Source: Rheinheimera sp. UJ63 (GTDB lineage: Bacteria; Pseudomonadota; Gammaproteobacteria; Enterobacterales; Alteromonadaceae). Taken from it: a stretch of DNA of 64,000 bases. Under the pieces are notes generated by a model, which ran no database searches, had not been told where the DNA came from, and saw only the letters and a list, made by a program, of their open reading frames with translations. Positions 10,491 through 18,736 of the stretch are shown here, piece by piece. The stretch's first letter is position 1. Every line of letters starts with the position of its first letter. Made by a program: the position numbers and the translations under genes. The DNA lies in contig NZ_JAKGTQ010000006.1 in assembly GCF_021568285.1 (NCBI RefSeq), positions 101,703 to 165,702 on the forward strand. The letters are read 5' to 3'.

Positions 10491-11585
10491 TAAAAGTAAA
10501 AAAGCATCCCAAAATCTTAACTGCAGTGTGTTATTTTTAGCCGGATAAACTAGTCAGCAATTTTAGTCTTCTTGTTACTCTGTTTGGCCTGATTGTGATA
10601 ATAGTTTTTTGCTAAGCACAAAGAGAGCACACGCTAAATTGATAGCAATGAAATGATTTTGCACCGACTTTTGCTTAAAACCCCCTTCGGCGTATGGTTT
10701 TACTTTTTTCAGACTTAGAGTCTCGAATGCCATTGTCGATTGCAGTCACTGTGCATATTCCTTTGGTCACCAAGCTTTGTAACGATGTACAAAGTGCAGC
10801 GTTCCTGGTTTTGTGTGTGTTTTTTGGAGTGACAAACGACAGAAAATTGGCGAGCATTACTTGAACATTCATTGTGTGCTTCAGTTTAACTTTTTTGGCG
10901 AAAGATCAGATCAGGAACCGCAATGAATGTTCCCTTATCGCCTAACTAATTGTTTTTATTGAACGCATTTGTCGGGATACCTCAGGTTTTATTGCCGAGT
11001 AATTGGTCTAATTTATTTATAATAATAAGACGTTCTATTTAGTAAAAGTTAGTTGTTTGCTACTCATAATTAATGACAATCTATTGTTTAATTCGTTTTT
11101 ATTTTCTTCCATTACCACCCTCCCCTCTCATCTGTTTATCTTTGGTCATTTGGTATTTTTGCTGTATTAATGATTGGTTATCTGGTTTGAGTAACATTTA
11201 ATAGAAGTGTAGATGATGATTTGTTTTCTATTTTAATTATTACGCGATTCACTTTCTAAATTACTCAATATCTTTATTCAAGAAATTCTTAGACTCAATA
11301 CTTATATTTCTCAATCTAAATGATGTTAATCACCCTACCCTTTTGATGTGTTCGATCTCCCCCTCGTCTTCGTTGTGCTTCAGTTAAACATTTTGATAGC
11401 CTTAAATCTTTGAATTTTTCAGTACGATACCATTTAATCTTTATCAATCTTAGATTTAATGGTTAAGTGCGCGGCCTTTTCGTCAGATACACCGAAAAGA
11501 TTCTCAATACTTTTAAATTTCACATAGCCACCTTGAACTCTAATGTTGATGGTTTAAATCTTGCTCAACTTGTAGAATTGATCAT
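10491..11585. other. Gene-poor AT-rich decayed stretch
   Basis: No convincing gene is seen. Short open frames exist (one of 65 codons on the minus strand at 10675-10872), but they lack recognisable domains. The frame content looks like further debris of the adjacent insertion sequence. From about 11000 onward the sequence becomes strongly AT-rich up to the parA promoter region. Confidence 0.5.
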
Positions 11586-11603
11586 ATGTCCAGCGCTGGA
11601 CAT
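11586..11603. promoter_or_regulatory. Candidate parS site 1 upstream of parA
   Basis: An 18-bp perfect palindrome, ATGTCCAGCGCTGGACAT. The 16-bp core TGTCCAGCGCTGGACA recurs just after parB. It lies about 180 bp before the parA start. A perfect palindrome repeated on both sides of a parAB operon is typical of a ParB-binding centromere site, or of the autoregulatory operator. Confidence 0.65.
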
Positions 11604-11784
11604 GTTGATTTAAGGTGTTGAAAACTAATCAATTAATTTATTTTAAATTGATTTTTTTAACGTTTATCAGTTTAATCCGAGCGTTTAATGAGTTAAAGCT
11701 TACTTTATAAATTTAGATTGGATTTGACAGTCTTAGCCAACTCTAATAGGCTTTCGCTATCAATATTAAATATTCTAGGTTTTT

Positions 11785-13032
11785 ATGCACATTTCTAAAC
11801 GGTTAAGTAATTTAACGCCTCTGATTGAGCAAAACGAAATTTCAAGACTGCAAGCGGTAATAGAGAGCACTAAAACAACTGATGATATTAATAGTCTAAT
11901 TATTCATCATTGCGTTTCACAAGCTGACGCAGCCAGAATGTGTGGGATGTCTTTAAATACGTTCAAAGATAGGGTTGTCGAAGCAAAAGAGCAGGGCGTT
12001 ATCGATGATGTTATGTTTGAGTCAAATAAGTACCTTTATAGTCTGGGGCACATGCATGCATTGATGGACTGGATGGGAATTCCCAAATGGTCAGACAAAA
12101 ATAAAGGAAATATTATAATTAATGTCGTTAATCAGAAGGGTGGAACAGGAAAATCTACTACGGTTATTTCTTTAGCCGCGGGTATCGCTTTACGTATGAA
12201 TGAGCGTAGGCGAGTATTGATTATTGACTTAGATCCTCAGGGTACATTACAACAAGTTACAGCTCCAAGATTACGTGACAGTGATGCTTCAAGTGAATTA
12301 GTTTTAAGTGCTGTTGATATTATGCTGGGCAGTGAAGAGAAAGACAGCGATTACGCACAACTTATTGCTAATGGTTATACTCACCAGGAAATTTTAGAAT
12401 ACAGCATACTTAAAACCCATATTCCTAACCTTGATGTTTTACCATCATTTCCAACGGATGAACGTTTTTCACAAGCCGCTTGGATGGAATATGCTAAGAC
12501 AGGTGAGTTGATGCATGTTAAAAGGCTCAAATCTAAGATTATTGAACCTTTATCAAACCACTATGACTTAATTTTGATAGATACTGGACCCCATGTTAAT
12601 CCTCTTAGTTGGTCTGCTTTGGAAGCGTGTAACGCATTACTGGTACCCGTTTGTCCTAGGAAACTTGACTGGGTAAGTACTGGGCAGTTTCTTTCTAATT
12701 TGCCAGAGCAAATGTCATATCTTCCAAGTAAGGGAGATAATGTTAAGTTTTTCAAAGCAATAACAGTTAATTATGATGAAGAGCAGGGTAGGGACATAGA
12801 AATGCTTCATCAAATTAAAACCGTTCTTGGTCGAGATGTCTTAAACGCAACCATCAAACGTTCATCTGCATTTGAAGCAGCTTCCAGAAATTATAGAACG
12901 GTTTTTGATTTAAGAAAAAAAGATAATTTGTGTCCAGACAGACAGCTTGATAAAGCAATTTCTAGCTTGAATGATGCGATACGAGAATTATTGCTTACAC
13001 TTGAAGACGTTGATTTTAGTGAGGAAAACTAA
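11785..13032 (+). CDS. parA: ParA-type partition ATPase with N-terminal HTH
   Basis: A 415-residue ParA of the large, P1-like type Ia class. A helix-turn-helix (VSQADAARMCGMSLNTFKDR) lies at about residues 44-63. The deviant Walker A KGGTGKST is at 118-125, and the LIIDLDPQG switch region around 154-162. It would bind ParB and the nucleoid to segregate the replicon, and in this class the HTH also represses its own promoter. The gene is followed by parB after 1 nt and is preceded by a palindromic candidate parS/operator. This class occurs on plasmids, secondary chromosomes and integrated elements, so the locus suggests a replicon-like past or present. Confidence 0.9.
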   Translation: MHISKRLSNLTPLIEQNEISRLQAVIESTKTTDDINSLIIHHCVSQADAARMCGMSLNTFKDRVVEAKEQGVIDDVMFESNKYLYSLGHMHALMDWMGIPKWSDKNKGNIIINVVNQKGGTGKSTTVISLAAGIALRMNERRRVLIIDLDPQGTLQQVTAPRLRDSDASSELVLSAVDIMLGSEEKDSDYAQLIANGYTHQEILEYSILKTHIPNLDVLPSFPTDERFSQAAWMEYAKTGELMHVKRLKSKIIEPLSNHYDLILIDTGPHVNPLSWSALEACNALLVPVCPRKLDWVSTGQFLSNLPEQMSYLPSKGDNVKFFKAITVNYDEEQGRDIEMLHQIKTVLGRDVLNATIKRSSAFEAASRNYRTVFDLRKKDNLCPDRQLDKAISSLNDAIRELLLTLEDVDFSEEN

Positions 13033-13033
13033 T

Positions 13034-14026
13034 ATGTCTAAGCTTTCTGAAAACTCAGGGCCATCTAAAATGTATAGCATGGATAGGAAGGGTAGTTTAG
13101 CACTTCCGCCAAAAGAAAACTCTAACAGTTATATTGCGTCTCCTACTACGGGTATAAAGATCCCATTAAAAGAAATCGTTATTGCATCAGAAAACGTATG
13201 GGATAGCGTCTATAAATCACGCTATAACTCACGTAATAAGAATTTGTTAACACCCGCTACGGTGATGAATATTCTTCCTTCAATTAGAGAAGCTGGTCGT
13301 AATACTATCGCTGCTCTTGCAATTAAAGACGAGAATGGTAAGTTTGAAATTCTTTCTGGCATGAAAAGAAGTTATGCGGTTAGCATTTCCCCTGGTACTA
13401 GTCTTGTTGTCCATTACGCAGAGAAAATGGATGAATCTGATAAGCAGGTACTTTCAAAGACTGCAGACATGCATGAAAAACCATCTTTTTTAGATGTTGC
13501 TCTCTCTATTAAAGATTATAAAAATGAAGTAGGGGAGGCTTTTTCGTTAAGAAAAGCAGGAGCTATTTTTGATGTAAGTAAATCTTCTATTGGTGATTTG
13601 GTTAAATTTGGTAATTTACCTGAAGAATTATTTCGTTTGTTTCCAGGCGCGGGTTATGTGACATGGCGTTTTCTAAAGCAAATAGTTGATAGCGGAAAAG
13701 ATAATGATGAAATAATTGATGCAATCAAAAATCTTGATCCAATTTCCTCTGATATTGACAAAGTACTCTCGGAAAACGCACACAAGTTACTTGCAAGCGA
13801 ATGTAAGTCGTTAGAAAAAGAGATCTTAAAAACACTTATTAAGAAAGAACCTAAGAAAGTGTCTAAGGGTTTTGCGAAGAACTCACCTTTTAACGAGGCT
13901 AACTTGATTAATGGTATAAAGGTTAAAGTTGAAACAAAAGGTGCAATCAGTATGACCTTTGATAAAGTATTTTTTGAGAGCGACACCGGGAAAAAACTCT
14001 TAAAATTAATTTCCTTAGACTCATAG
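13034..14026 (+). CDS. parB: ParB-type partition protein
   Basis: A 330-residue ParB. I chose the ATG at 13034, which has GAGGA at 13021-13025, over an upstream TTG that would overlap parA. The ParB/RepB-like core is visible as EIVIASENVWDSVY, then ALAIKDENGKFEILSGMKRS, followed by an HTH region (LRKAGAIFDVSKSSIGDLVK). It would bind the two flanking palindromes and recruit ParA. It lacks the consensus GERR motif of chromosomal ParB CTPases; the equivalent position reads SGMKRSYA, which fits a plasmid-like ParB. The second palindrome starts 9 bp after its stop. Confidence 0.85.
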   Translation: MSKLSENSGPSKMYSMDRKGSLALPPKENSNSYIASPTTGIKIPLKEIVIASENVWDSVYKSRYNSRNKNLLTPATVMNILPSIREAGRNTIAALAIKDENGKFEILSGMKRSYAVSISPGTSLVVHYAEKMDESDKQVLSKTADMHEKPSFLDVALSIKDYKNEVGEAFSLRKAGAIFDVSKSSIGDLVKFGNLPEELFRLFPGAGYVTWRFLKQIVDSGKDNDEIIDAIKNLDPISSDIDKVLSENAHKLLASECKSLEKEILKTLIKKEPKKVSKGFAKNSPFNEANLINGIKVKVETKGAISMTFDKVFFESDTGKKLLKLISLDS

Positions 14027-14035
14027 TGCCGTTAG

Positions 14036-14051
14036 TGTCCAGCGCTGGACA
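14036..14051. promoter_or_regulatory. Candidate parS site 2 downstream of parB
   Basis: A perfect 16-bp palindrome, TGTCCAGCGCTGGACA, identical to the core of the site upstream of parA. It starts 9 bp beyond the parB stop codon. Confidence 0.65.
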
Positions 14052-14201
14052 TTAAATGTGAAATTGATGGCTTTTTAGAAAAATATTTCGCTTTGTTAGG
14101 CAGTTACGATAAATGTTTTGTCGCCTATAACAGCCTATTGGATATTTAGAAATTTAAATGAACGCTTATAAAGTGCTTCGTGTTAGCCGTTTTGAACTGT
14201 A

Positions 14202-14474
14202 TTAATAAATGTGATGTTGAGAGGATAGGGGAGGCGTGTCCTCTATCTTTTCGATATTAATTAGTCTATCTGCTCTTATTTTAATATGCTTTTTTGCTTC
14301 TTTGATATTCAGAAAAGTAAAACTGCCATCAAACATGACAGGATCAGAGTCATCAAAGTTGCTCATAAATGCTAAGGCCTCATTGAGTTCTGTGAGCATT
14401 TTTTCTCTTCCATGTGTTCTAACACTAATTGACATTACATTGTTGTAAATTCTGCCCGCTTCATTAACACGCAT
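14202..14474 (-). CDS. Hypothetical 90-aa acidic protein
   Basis: I chose the ATG at 14474 because a GGAG lies 9 nt upstream; an ATG at 14504 would extend it by 10 residues but has no ribosome-binding site. The product begins MRVNEAGRIYNNVMSISVRT, is predicted mostly helical, and ends in a run rich in Lys and acidic residues. I do not recognise the family. It is monocistronic between parB and dgt and reads on the opposite strand. Confidence 0.45.
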   Translation of the reverse strand: MRVNEAGRIYNNVMSISVRTHGREKMLTELNEALAFMSNFDDSDPVMFDGSFTFLNIKEAKKHIKIRADRLINIEKIEDTPPLSSQHHIY

Positions 14475-14750
14475 AGTTAGATACTCCGTTATCTTAATGC
14501 TCATATATTTAAGAACAAATTAAGTATAAACCTAATATCAATTAATGCCATTGTAAATCTGTATAGATAAGAAACAGTTTTAATGTATATTCTTTAGAGA
14601 GTTAGCATGAAGCAGAACGCTTCTAGCTAGTAGTAATAGGAAACCTAAGCTTTCTTAAAACTCATTGTCAGCATAGTTAAGGGTAATGGCTAACATTTAC
14701 GATTTATTGGTTTGATAATAAATATATGTGGCGAATAAAGGAGGCTGATA

Positions 14751-14825
14751 ATGGATAGCCAGAGCTTATTAAAAATAATTTCGATGTCACTTCTTACTAA
14801 ATATTCTATGATGGAAGTATTTTAA
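14751..14825 (+). CDS. 24-aa leader peptide coupled to the dGTPase gene
   Basis: A 24-codon frame (MDSQSLLKIISMSLLTKYSM...) has a near-perfect ribosome-binding site, AAAGGAGG at 14738-14745. Its TAA overlaps the ATG of the dGTPase gene as TAATG. The dGTPase start itself has only a weak GGAAG. Translation of the long gene is therefore probably coupled to this short one. The peptide need not have a function of its own. Confidence 0.6.
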   Translation: MDSQSLLKIISMSLLTKYSMMEVF

Positions 14826-16411
14826 TGAATTATAACGATAAGTTAAAAACAGAACGTCCGAGACCGTCAAGCGTTAAAAACGTAATAAGAGACTTTAATG
14901 AAGAAATGGAAAGCGATCGTGGACGGGCAATTAACTCTGCTGCTGTAAGACGTTTACAGCAAAAAACTCAAGTTTTTCCACTTGAAACTAATGCAGCTGT
15001 CCGCAGTCGTTTAACACATTCGTTAGAAGTACAGCAAACCGGGCGCTATATTGCAAAACTCATTTTTAAAAAGTTAGATGCAAATAGTTTAACTACACAG
15101 TTAGGACTCATTGATAAGCGAGATGGTTTTATTAGTGCAGTTGAAATTGCTTGTTTGCTACATGATGTTGGTAACCCTCCGTTTGGTCATTTTGGCGAAG
15201 AAGCAATTAATTTTTGGGCTAGAGAAACGCTTGTCCAAATTTTTAAAGATAATTTTTCTGACGTGGTAGTATTAGAAAGTGAACCAAGCGAGCCGGTTGA
15301 TTCAAAAGACAGTGGTGAAGATAAGAGCAATACACAACAAAACAATAAAGCTAAACAAAAAGTTGTCGAAAAAGTTGTAGATATACATTTGCGTGATTTA
15401 TTGTCTTTTGAAGGCAATGCTCAAGCCATTAGGTTGTTGCATAGTTTGCAAGAGCTAAACCTTACCTATACTCAGGTAGCCAGTTTATTTAAGTACACGC
15501 GGCCGGCTTATGAAGACAAGCCAGAAGATACCAGTGATTTTAAATATCGAAAGAAAAAGCCAGGTTTTTATCTATCTGAGGAAAGCTACGTTTCCGAGTT
15601 AATGTCTACGTTGAATATAGAGGCGGGTTGCCGTTTCCCACTCGCTTATATCATGGAAGCGGCTGATGATATTTCTTATAGCATAGCCGATTTAGATGAC
15701 GCTTTAGACAAAGGTATTCTTGATGTTGAACAGCTAAGCCAAGCCATAAGAAATCAGTGGAATGCATACAAAGGCCAAAAAGGTATTTCAGATGCAGTGG
15801 TTGAAGAGGGGTATTTATTAAAAATAGAAAAAGAAGCACTTACAAATTATCAAAGTACTGTAATTAATAAAAGCCATCATTACATATTAAAGTTAAGAAC
15901 GTCATTAGTTAATGATTTGGCAAACTATGCTGCAGAGCGGTTTGTTAGTAATCATCAGGCGATTTTCGATGGTACCTTTGACGAGCCATTACTGGGTGGT
16001 AATGACAGCTATGATCTGGCTGCAAAAACCCTTAAAGACGTAGCTGTAAGTAAAGTTTTTTCTGATAAAGAGGTTGAACGGCTTGAACTGAAGGGGTTTT
16101 CTGTAATTAAAGGTTTGTTACTAATTTACACTCCATTGTTAAAACTGTCATTCGTAGAGTTTAAAAGCTTAGCGACAAGCAATTTTTTAAAAACTCACCC
16201 CATTGAAACACGTTTGTTTCGTGACTTATCTCGTAAACACATATCGACTTACTTGAACAGTGTTGAAGATGTCTACAAATTGGAAAAACAAGAAAGCGAT
16301 AATCTGAAAAAAGAGTTATATTATCGTTGTAGGCTTATTATTGATTACGTAAGTGGTATGACCGATCGCTTTGCTTTAGATGAATACCGCGAATTATCAG
16401 CATCAATTTGA
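14825..16411 (+). CDS. dgt: dGTPase-family HD-domain triphosphohydrolase
   Basis: A 528-residue member of the type I dGTPase family, which cleaves dGTP to deoxyguanosine and tripolyphosphate. HD-domain metal ligands are visible: H65 in SRLTHSLEV, H113-D114 in LLHDVGNPPFGH, and a downstream D in AADDISYSIADLDD near residue 280. The length is close to E. coli Dgt (505 residues), with a charged Lys/Ser/Glu-rich insert near residues 155-185 (SKDSGEDKSNTQQNNK). Related dGTPases limit phage growth by depleting dNTPs, so it may be another defence gene, but it could equally be housekeeping. The gene is translationally coupled to a 24-codon leader. Confidence 0.85.
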   Translation: MNYNDKLKTERPRPSSVKNVIRDFNEEMESDRGRAINSAAVRRLQQKTQVFPLETNAAVRSRLTHSLEVQQTGRYIAKLIFKKLDANSLTTQLGLIDKRDGFISAVEIACLLHDVGNPPFGHFGEEAINFWARETLVQIFKDNFSDVVVLESEPSEPVDSKDSGEDKSNTQQNNKAKQKVVEKVVDIHLRDLLSFEGNAQAIRLLHSLQELNLTYTQVASLFKYTRPAYEDKPEDTSDFKYRKKKPGFYLSEESYVSELMSTLNIEAGCRFPLAYIMEAADDISYSIADLDDALDKGILDVEQLSQAIRNQWNAYKGQKGISDAVVEEGYLLKIEKEALTNYQSTVINKSHHYILKLRTSLVNDLANYAAERFVSNHQAIFDGTFDEPLLGGNDSYDLAAKTLKDVAVSKVFSDKEVERLELKGFSVIKGLLLIYTPLLKLSFVEFKSLATSNFLKTHPIETRLFRDLSRKHISTYLNSVEDVYKLEKQESDNLKKELYYRCRLIIDYVSGMTDRFALDEYRELSASI

Positions 16412-16742
16412 TTCTTGATGAGTTAAATAATTACGTCTATGACGCGGAGAGCGGTTAGCCCTGGTAAGATTATTTGCTGAAAAAACGGCATTTGCAAGCA
16501 ATGTCGTTCTATGGACGCATTGTTATTTACTGCAAGTCCGTTGTGGCGCTTTAACCGTCAGGCAGCTTATTAGCGACTGCAGGCCTTAATGATGCGGCCT
16601 GTAATGCATTAAAGCACTAGGTGAGATTTGTGCCGCTTTCTATAATACTTTTGGCATTTAGCTCGCACTCTTTTTTGTGTAAAGAATAAAAGAGTGCATA
16701 GCCTAAGTACATTGCTAATGTATGAGCTGCCGCGATGTATAT
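16412..16742. other. Intergenic region between convergent genes
   Basis: I see no gene here. The stretch lies between the ends of dgt and the minus-strand regulator gene. It is somewhat richer in GC than its surroundings and contains no clear terminator. Confidence 0.4.
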
Positions 16743-17492
16743 TTAGCGACGCAGTCGATTACAAGTTGCAGAGTCAGGGTCGATGCAATTAGCTGTCGTA
16801 ATTTTGCTAAGACTATAGTTAGCATTAGTTCCTCCATTAAGTTCGGATAAACCAGTGACATAAAGGTTCCCCTCTTTTTCAAACAGACTTATCGGTGTGA
16901 ATAGGTCTTGTGTTTGAGGCGGAAGTTCACTTGAAGTAATTTTTAATTCTAGTGAATTATTGAGGGCAGCTCTAAAGCTGTTTAAAACCCCGGGTTCAAA
17001 ACGGCACTTATTTTCATAAGCACAAAAAAGTTGGGTATTTTTCTGAAAATTATGGACCCGATGGTGAGGCACATTTTTCAGCGTTTTGACACGCGTCGAC
17101 GTTCTCTCAAGTTGCTGCATAAGAAACTCTTGAGTATCCTTTGGCAGCGATGATATAAGCGTTTCAAGCCCAATATGCTCAGTCACAGCAATATAAAGCA
17201 TTGCTTCTACTTCACTCATTCTGCTAGATGACTTTTTTGCTAGCCAATAAATACTGCCGAATTCATCCTTATCGTCAACTCGGTCTACGCCAAAATCGTT
17301 AGAGTACGAATTCAGTATTCTGTTCAGCTGGCAGCGGGAAATGTTATAACCCTCAGAAATGAGATGGTCATGTATTTGCTTGGTGCTTATTGGGGTCGAA
17401 CGGGGAAGAATGATATCTTGAAAAATGTGAACGACACGTTTGATCCCTTTTTTATCAGAGTCGAATGAAACAGAACTGGTTGTATCAGACAT
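16743..17492 (-). CDS. WYL-type transcriptional regulator
   Basis: A 249-residue protein. A winged-helix part (ISTKQIHDHLISEGYNISRC, then LNRILNSYSND) lies at about residues 35-75. A C-terminal half (TPISLFEKEGNLYVTGLSEL ... NYSLSKITTA) resembles the WYL sensor domain, although the W-Y-L triplet itself is not intact. A strong AAGGGG sits 6 nt before the ATG. WYL regulators often control defence and CRISPR loci through a nucleic-acid or nucleotide ligand, so a link to its neighbours is possible. Its first 45 residues and leader resemble the next gene upstream. Confidence 0.6.
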   Translation of the reverse strand: MSDTTSSVSFDSDKKGIKRVVHIFQDIILPRSTPISTKQIHDHLISEGYNISRCQLNRILNSYSNDFGVDRVDDKDEFGSIYWLAKKSSSRMSEVEAMLYIAVTEHIGLETLISSLPKDTQEFLMQQLERTSTRVKTLKNVPHHRVHNFQKNTQLFCAYENKCRFEPGVLNSFRAALNNSLELKITSSELPPQTQDLFTPISLFEKEGNLYVTGLSELNGGTNANYSLSKITTANCIDPDSATCNRLRR

Positions 17493-17544
17493 AGCAAGCC
17501 CCTTTTATAAAAGAGTAAAATAAGTATTTAAAGGTAGCTAAGTT

Positions 17545-18066
17545 TCAAGCTACATCATCATAATCACACTTAATGTCGTGACAATGGTCGTCCCAAATGT
17601 CAATGATGGCTTGTTGAGATAGTTTTCTTGTGTTTAAACCAAACACATGGACCAATAGTAATGGACCTTCAACTTCGAACTCTTGCAGACCATACTTATT
17701 GCATATTGCTCTTACTGCCTTGCTAAAACTGGCAGGATCGTAGCGGCTTGAGATTAAAGATGAGTTATGTTCGACTATATAATTTAAGTTGAAGCTCTCT
17801 TTATCCGAGACACAATTAAATTCTTGGTCTATTAGAGGTGAGTCGGCGTTACCATCCAATTGTTCCTGGACTATTAAGTCGGTATGAACAGGGGCAGCTT
17901 TGTTGGAAATTAAAGTATCATACTCTTCAGGTATGATAGGATTATGGATATTTTTGTTGGTAATAGAGAAGCTATTGGGGATGATGCTTTCTCGGGAGGG
18001 ATGCTCAACGCGACTGTTCTTTTTTTTATCAGAATTGAAAGCAACAGAATTGAATAAATCAGACAT
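17545..18066 (-). CDS. Hypothetical protein, diverged partial paralogue of the WYL regulator
   Basis: A 173-residue protein whose N-terminus (MSDLFNSVAFNSDKKKNSRV) aligns with that of the downstream WYL gene (MSDTTSSVSFDSDKKGIKRV). Both share the leader GCTTGCTATGTCTGAT around the start. The similarity continues loosely to about residue 50 (ITNKNIHNPIIPEEYDT versus ISTKQIHDHLISEGYNI), then stops. The remainder (FSKAVRAICNKYGLQEFEVE, ALL-type helical C-terminus) is different and not recognised. It looks like a duplicated 5' end fused to another body. A ribosome-binding site (AGGAG) is present. Confidence 0.5.
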   Translation of the reverse strand: MSDLFNSVAFNSDKKKNSRVEHPSRESIIPNSFSITNKNIHNPIIPEEYDTLISNKAAPVHTDLIVQEQLDGNADSPLIDQEFNCVSDKESFNLNYIVEHNSSLISSRYDPASFSKAVRAICNKYGLQEFEVEGPLLLVHVFGLNTRKLSQQAIIDIWDDHCHDIKCDYDDVA

Positions 18067-18636
18067 AGCAAGCTCCTAACGCATATAAAATTGATACGCA
18101 TCCGCAAAGAAGTGCTGATTAAAAATGGTAAATGTTAAGAGCTTAGATTAAGACTAAGTCAATTTATCAGTAAACCAAAATTATTCAGATAAAGCCCTCT
18201 TATAAGGAAACGTAAGTAATTTAATTACAATAATTTTTATATTAAGTTTTGGATTTTGCTATGTGTGTATCTATATCTAATTTTGACAGCACATATCTAG
18301 CGTGTTTAGTCAAAAAATTGATGGGTAATTTTTGTACATTTGCCATCAACTTAATTAGATTAAGTTTAAAGAAAAATAATGTCAATAAGAAATTATTAAT
18401 TATCTCTAAATTTTCCGAGCATACCCTGTGCTCAGAACGTGACCAAGCCGCGGAGTCATTTTTAGTCGGTATTGCTAACGCAGCAAAGCTTAGTGGTACA
18501 AGCCGATGCCTTTTACATGGTTATATCCCACCCATGCAGTCTATCTTTTGAGTTCATTCAATTTGAGTTTTTCTAGCTTTCTAAGAAGTGCTTTTATTGA
18601 GCGGTCAAAATATTTTTCATGTTTAAATGTTAGGTT
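18067..18636. other. Intergenic region, no supported gene
   Basis: About 570 bp between divergent genes. A 100-codon open frame at 18249-18551 has no ribosome-binding site or recognisable domain, and I do not accept it. The first part is AT-rich and presumably holds the promoter of the minus-strand pair. Confidence 0.4.
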
Positions 18637-18676
18637 ATGCATCAGATGCGTTCTCTACTATTTATAGTGCCCTCTA
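18637..18676 (+). promoter_or_regulatory. Shared upstream element, copy A
   Basis: ATGCATCAGATG followed 15-16 bp later by TATTTATAGTGCCCTCTAA, ending about 60 bp before the TPR gene. The same pair of blocks at nearly the same spacing recurs at 20933-20972 before the signal peptidase gene, and a weaker copy lies before the lipoprotein gene. It is a candidate promoter or regulator site. Confidence 0.5.
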
Positions 18677-18736
18677 ACAACTAGGTCGTTAAGTTATTGA
18701 AACTGGTTAGTTTCGCTAAAATTATTGGAGTATGAC

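Noticed and set aside
10675..10872. A 65-codon minus-strand frame
   Set aside because: It sits in IS debris, has a basic low-quality composition and no ribosome-binding site.
18249..18551. A 100-codon plus-strand frame
   Set aside because: It has no ribosome-binding site, no domain and a composition like non-coding AT-rich DNA.
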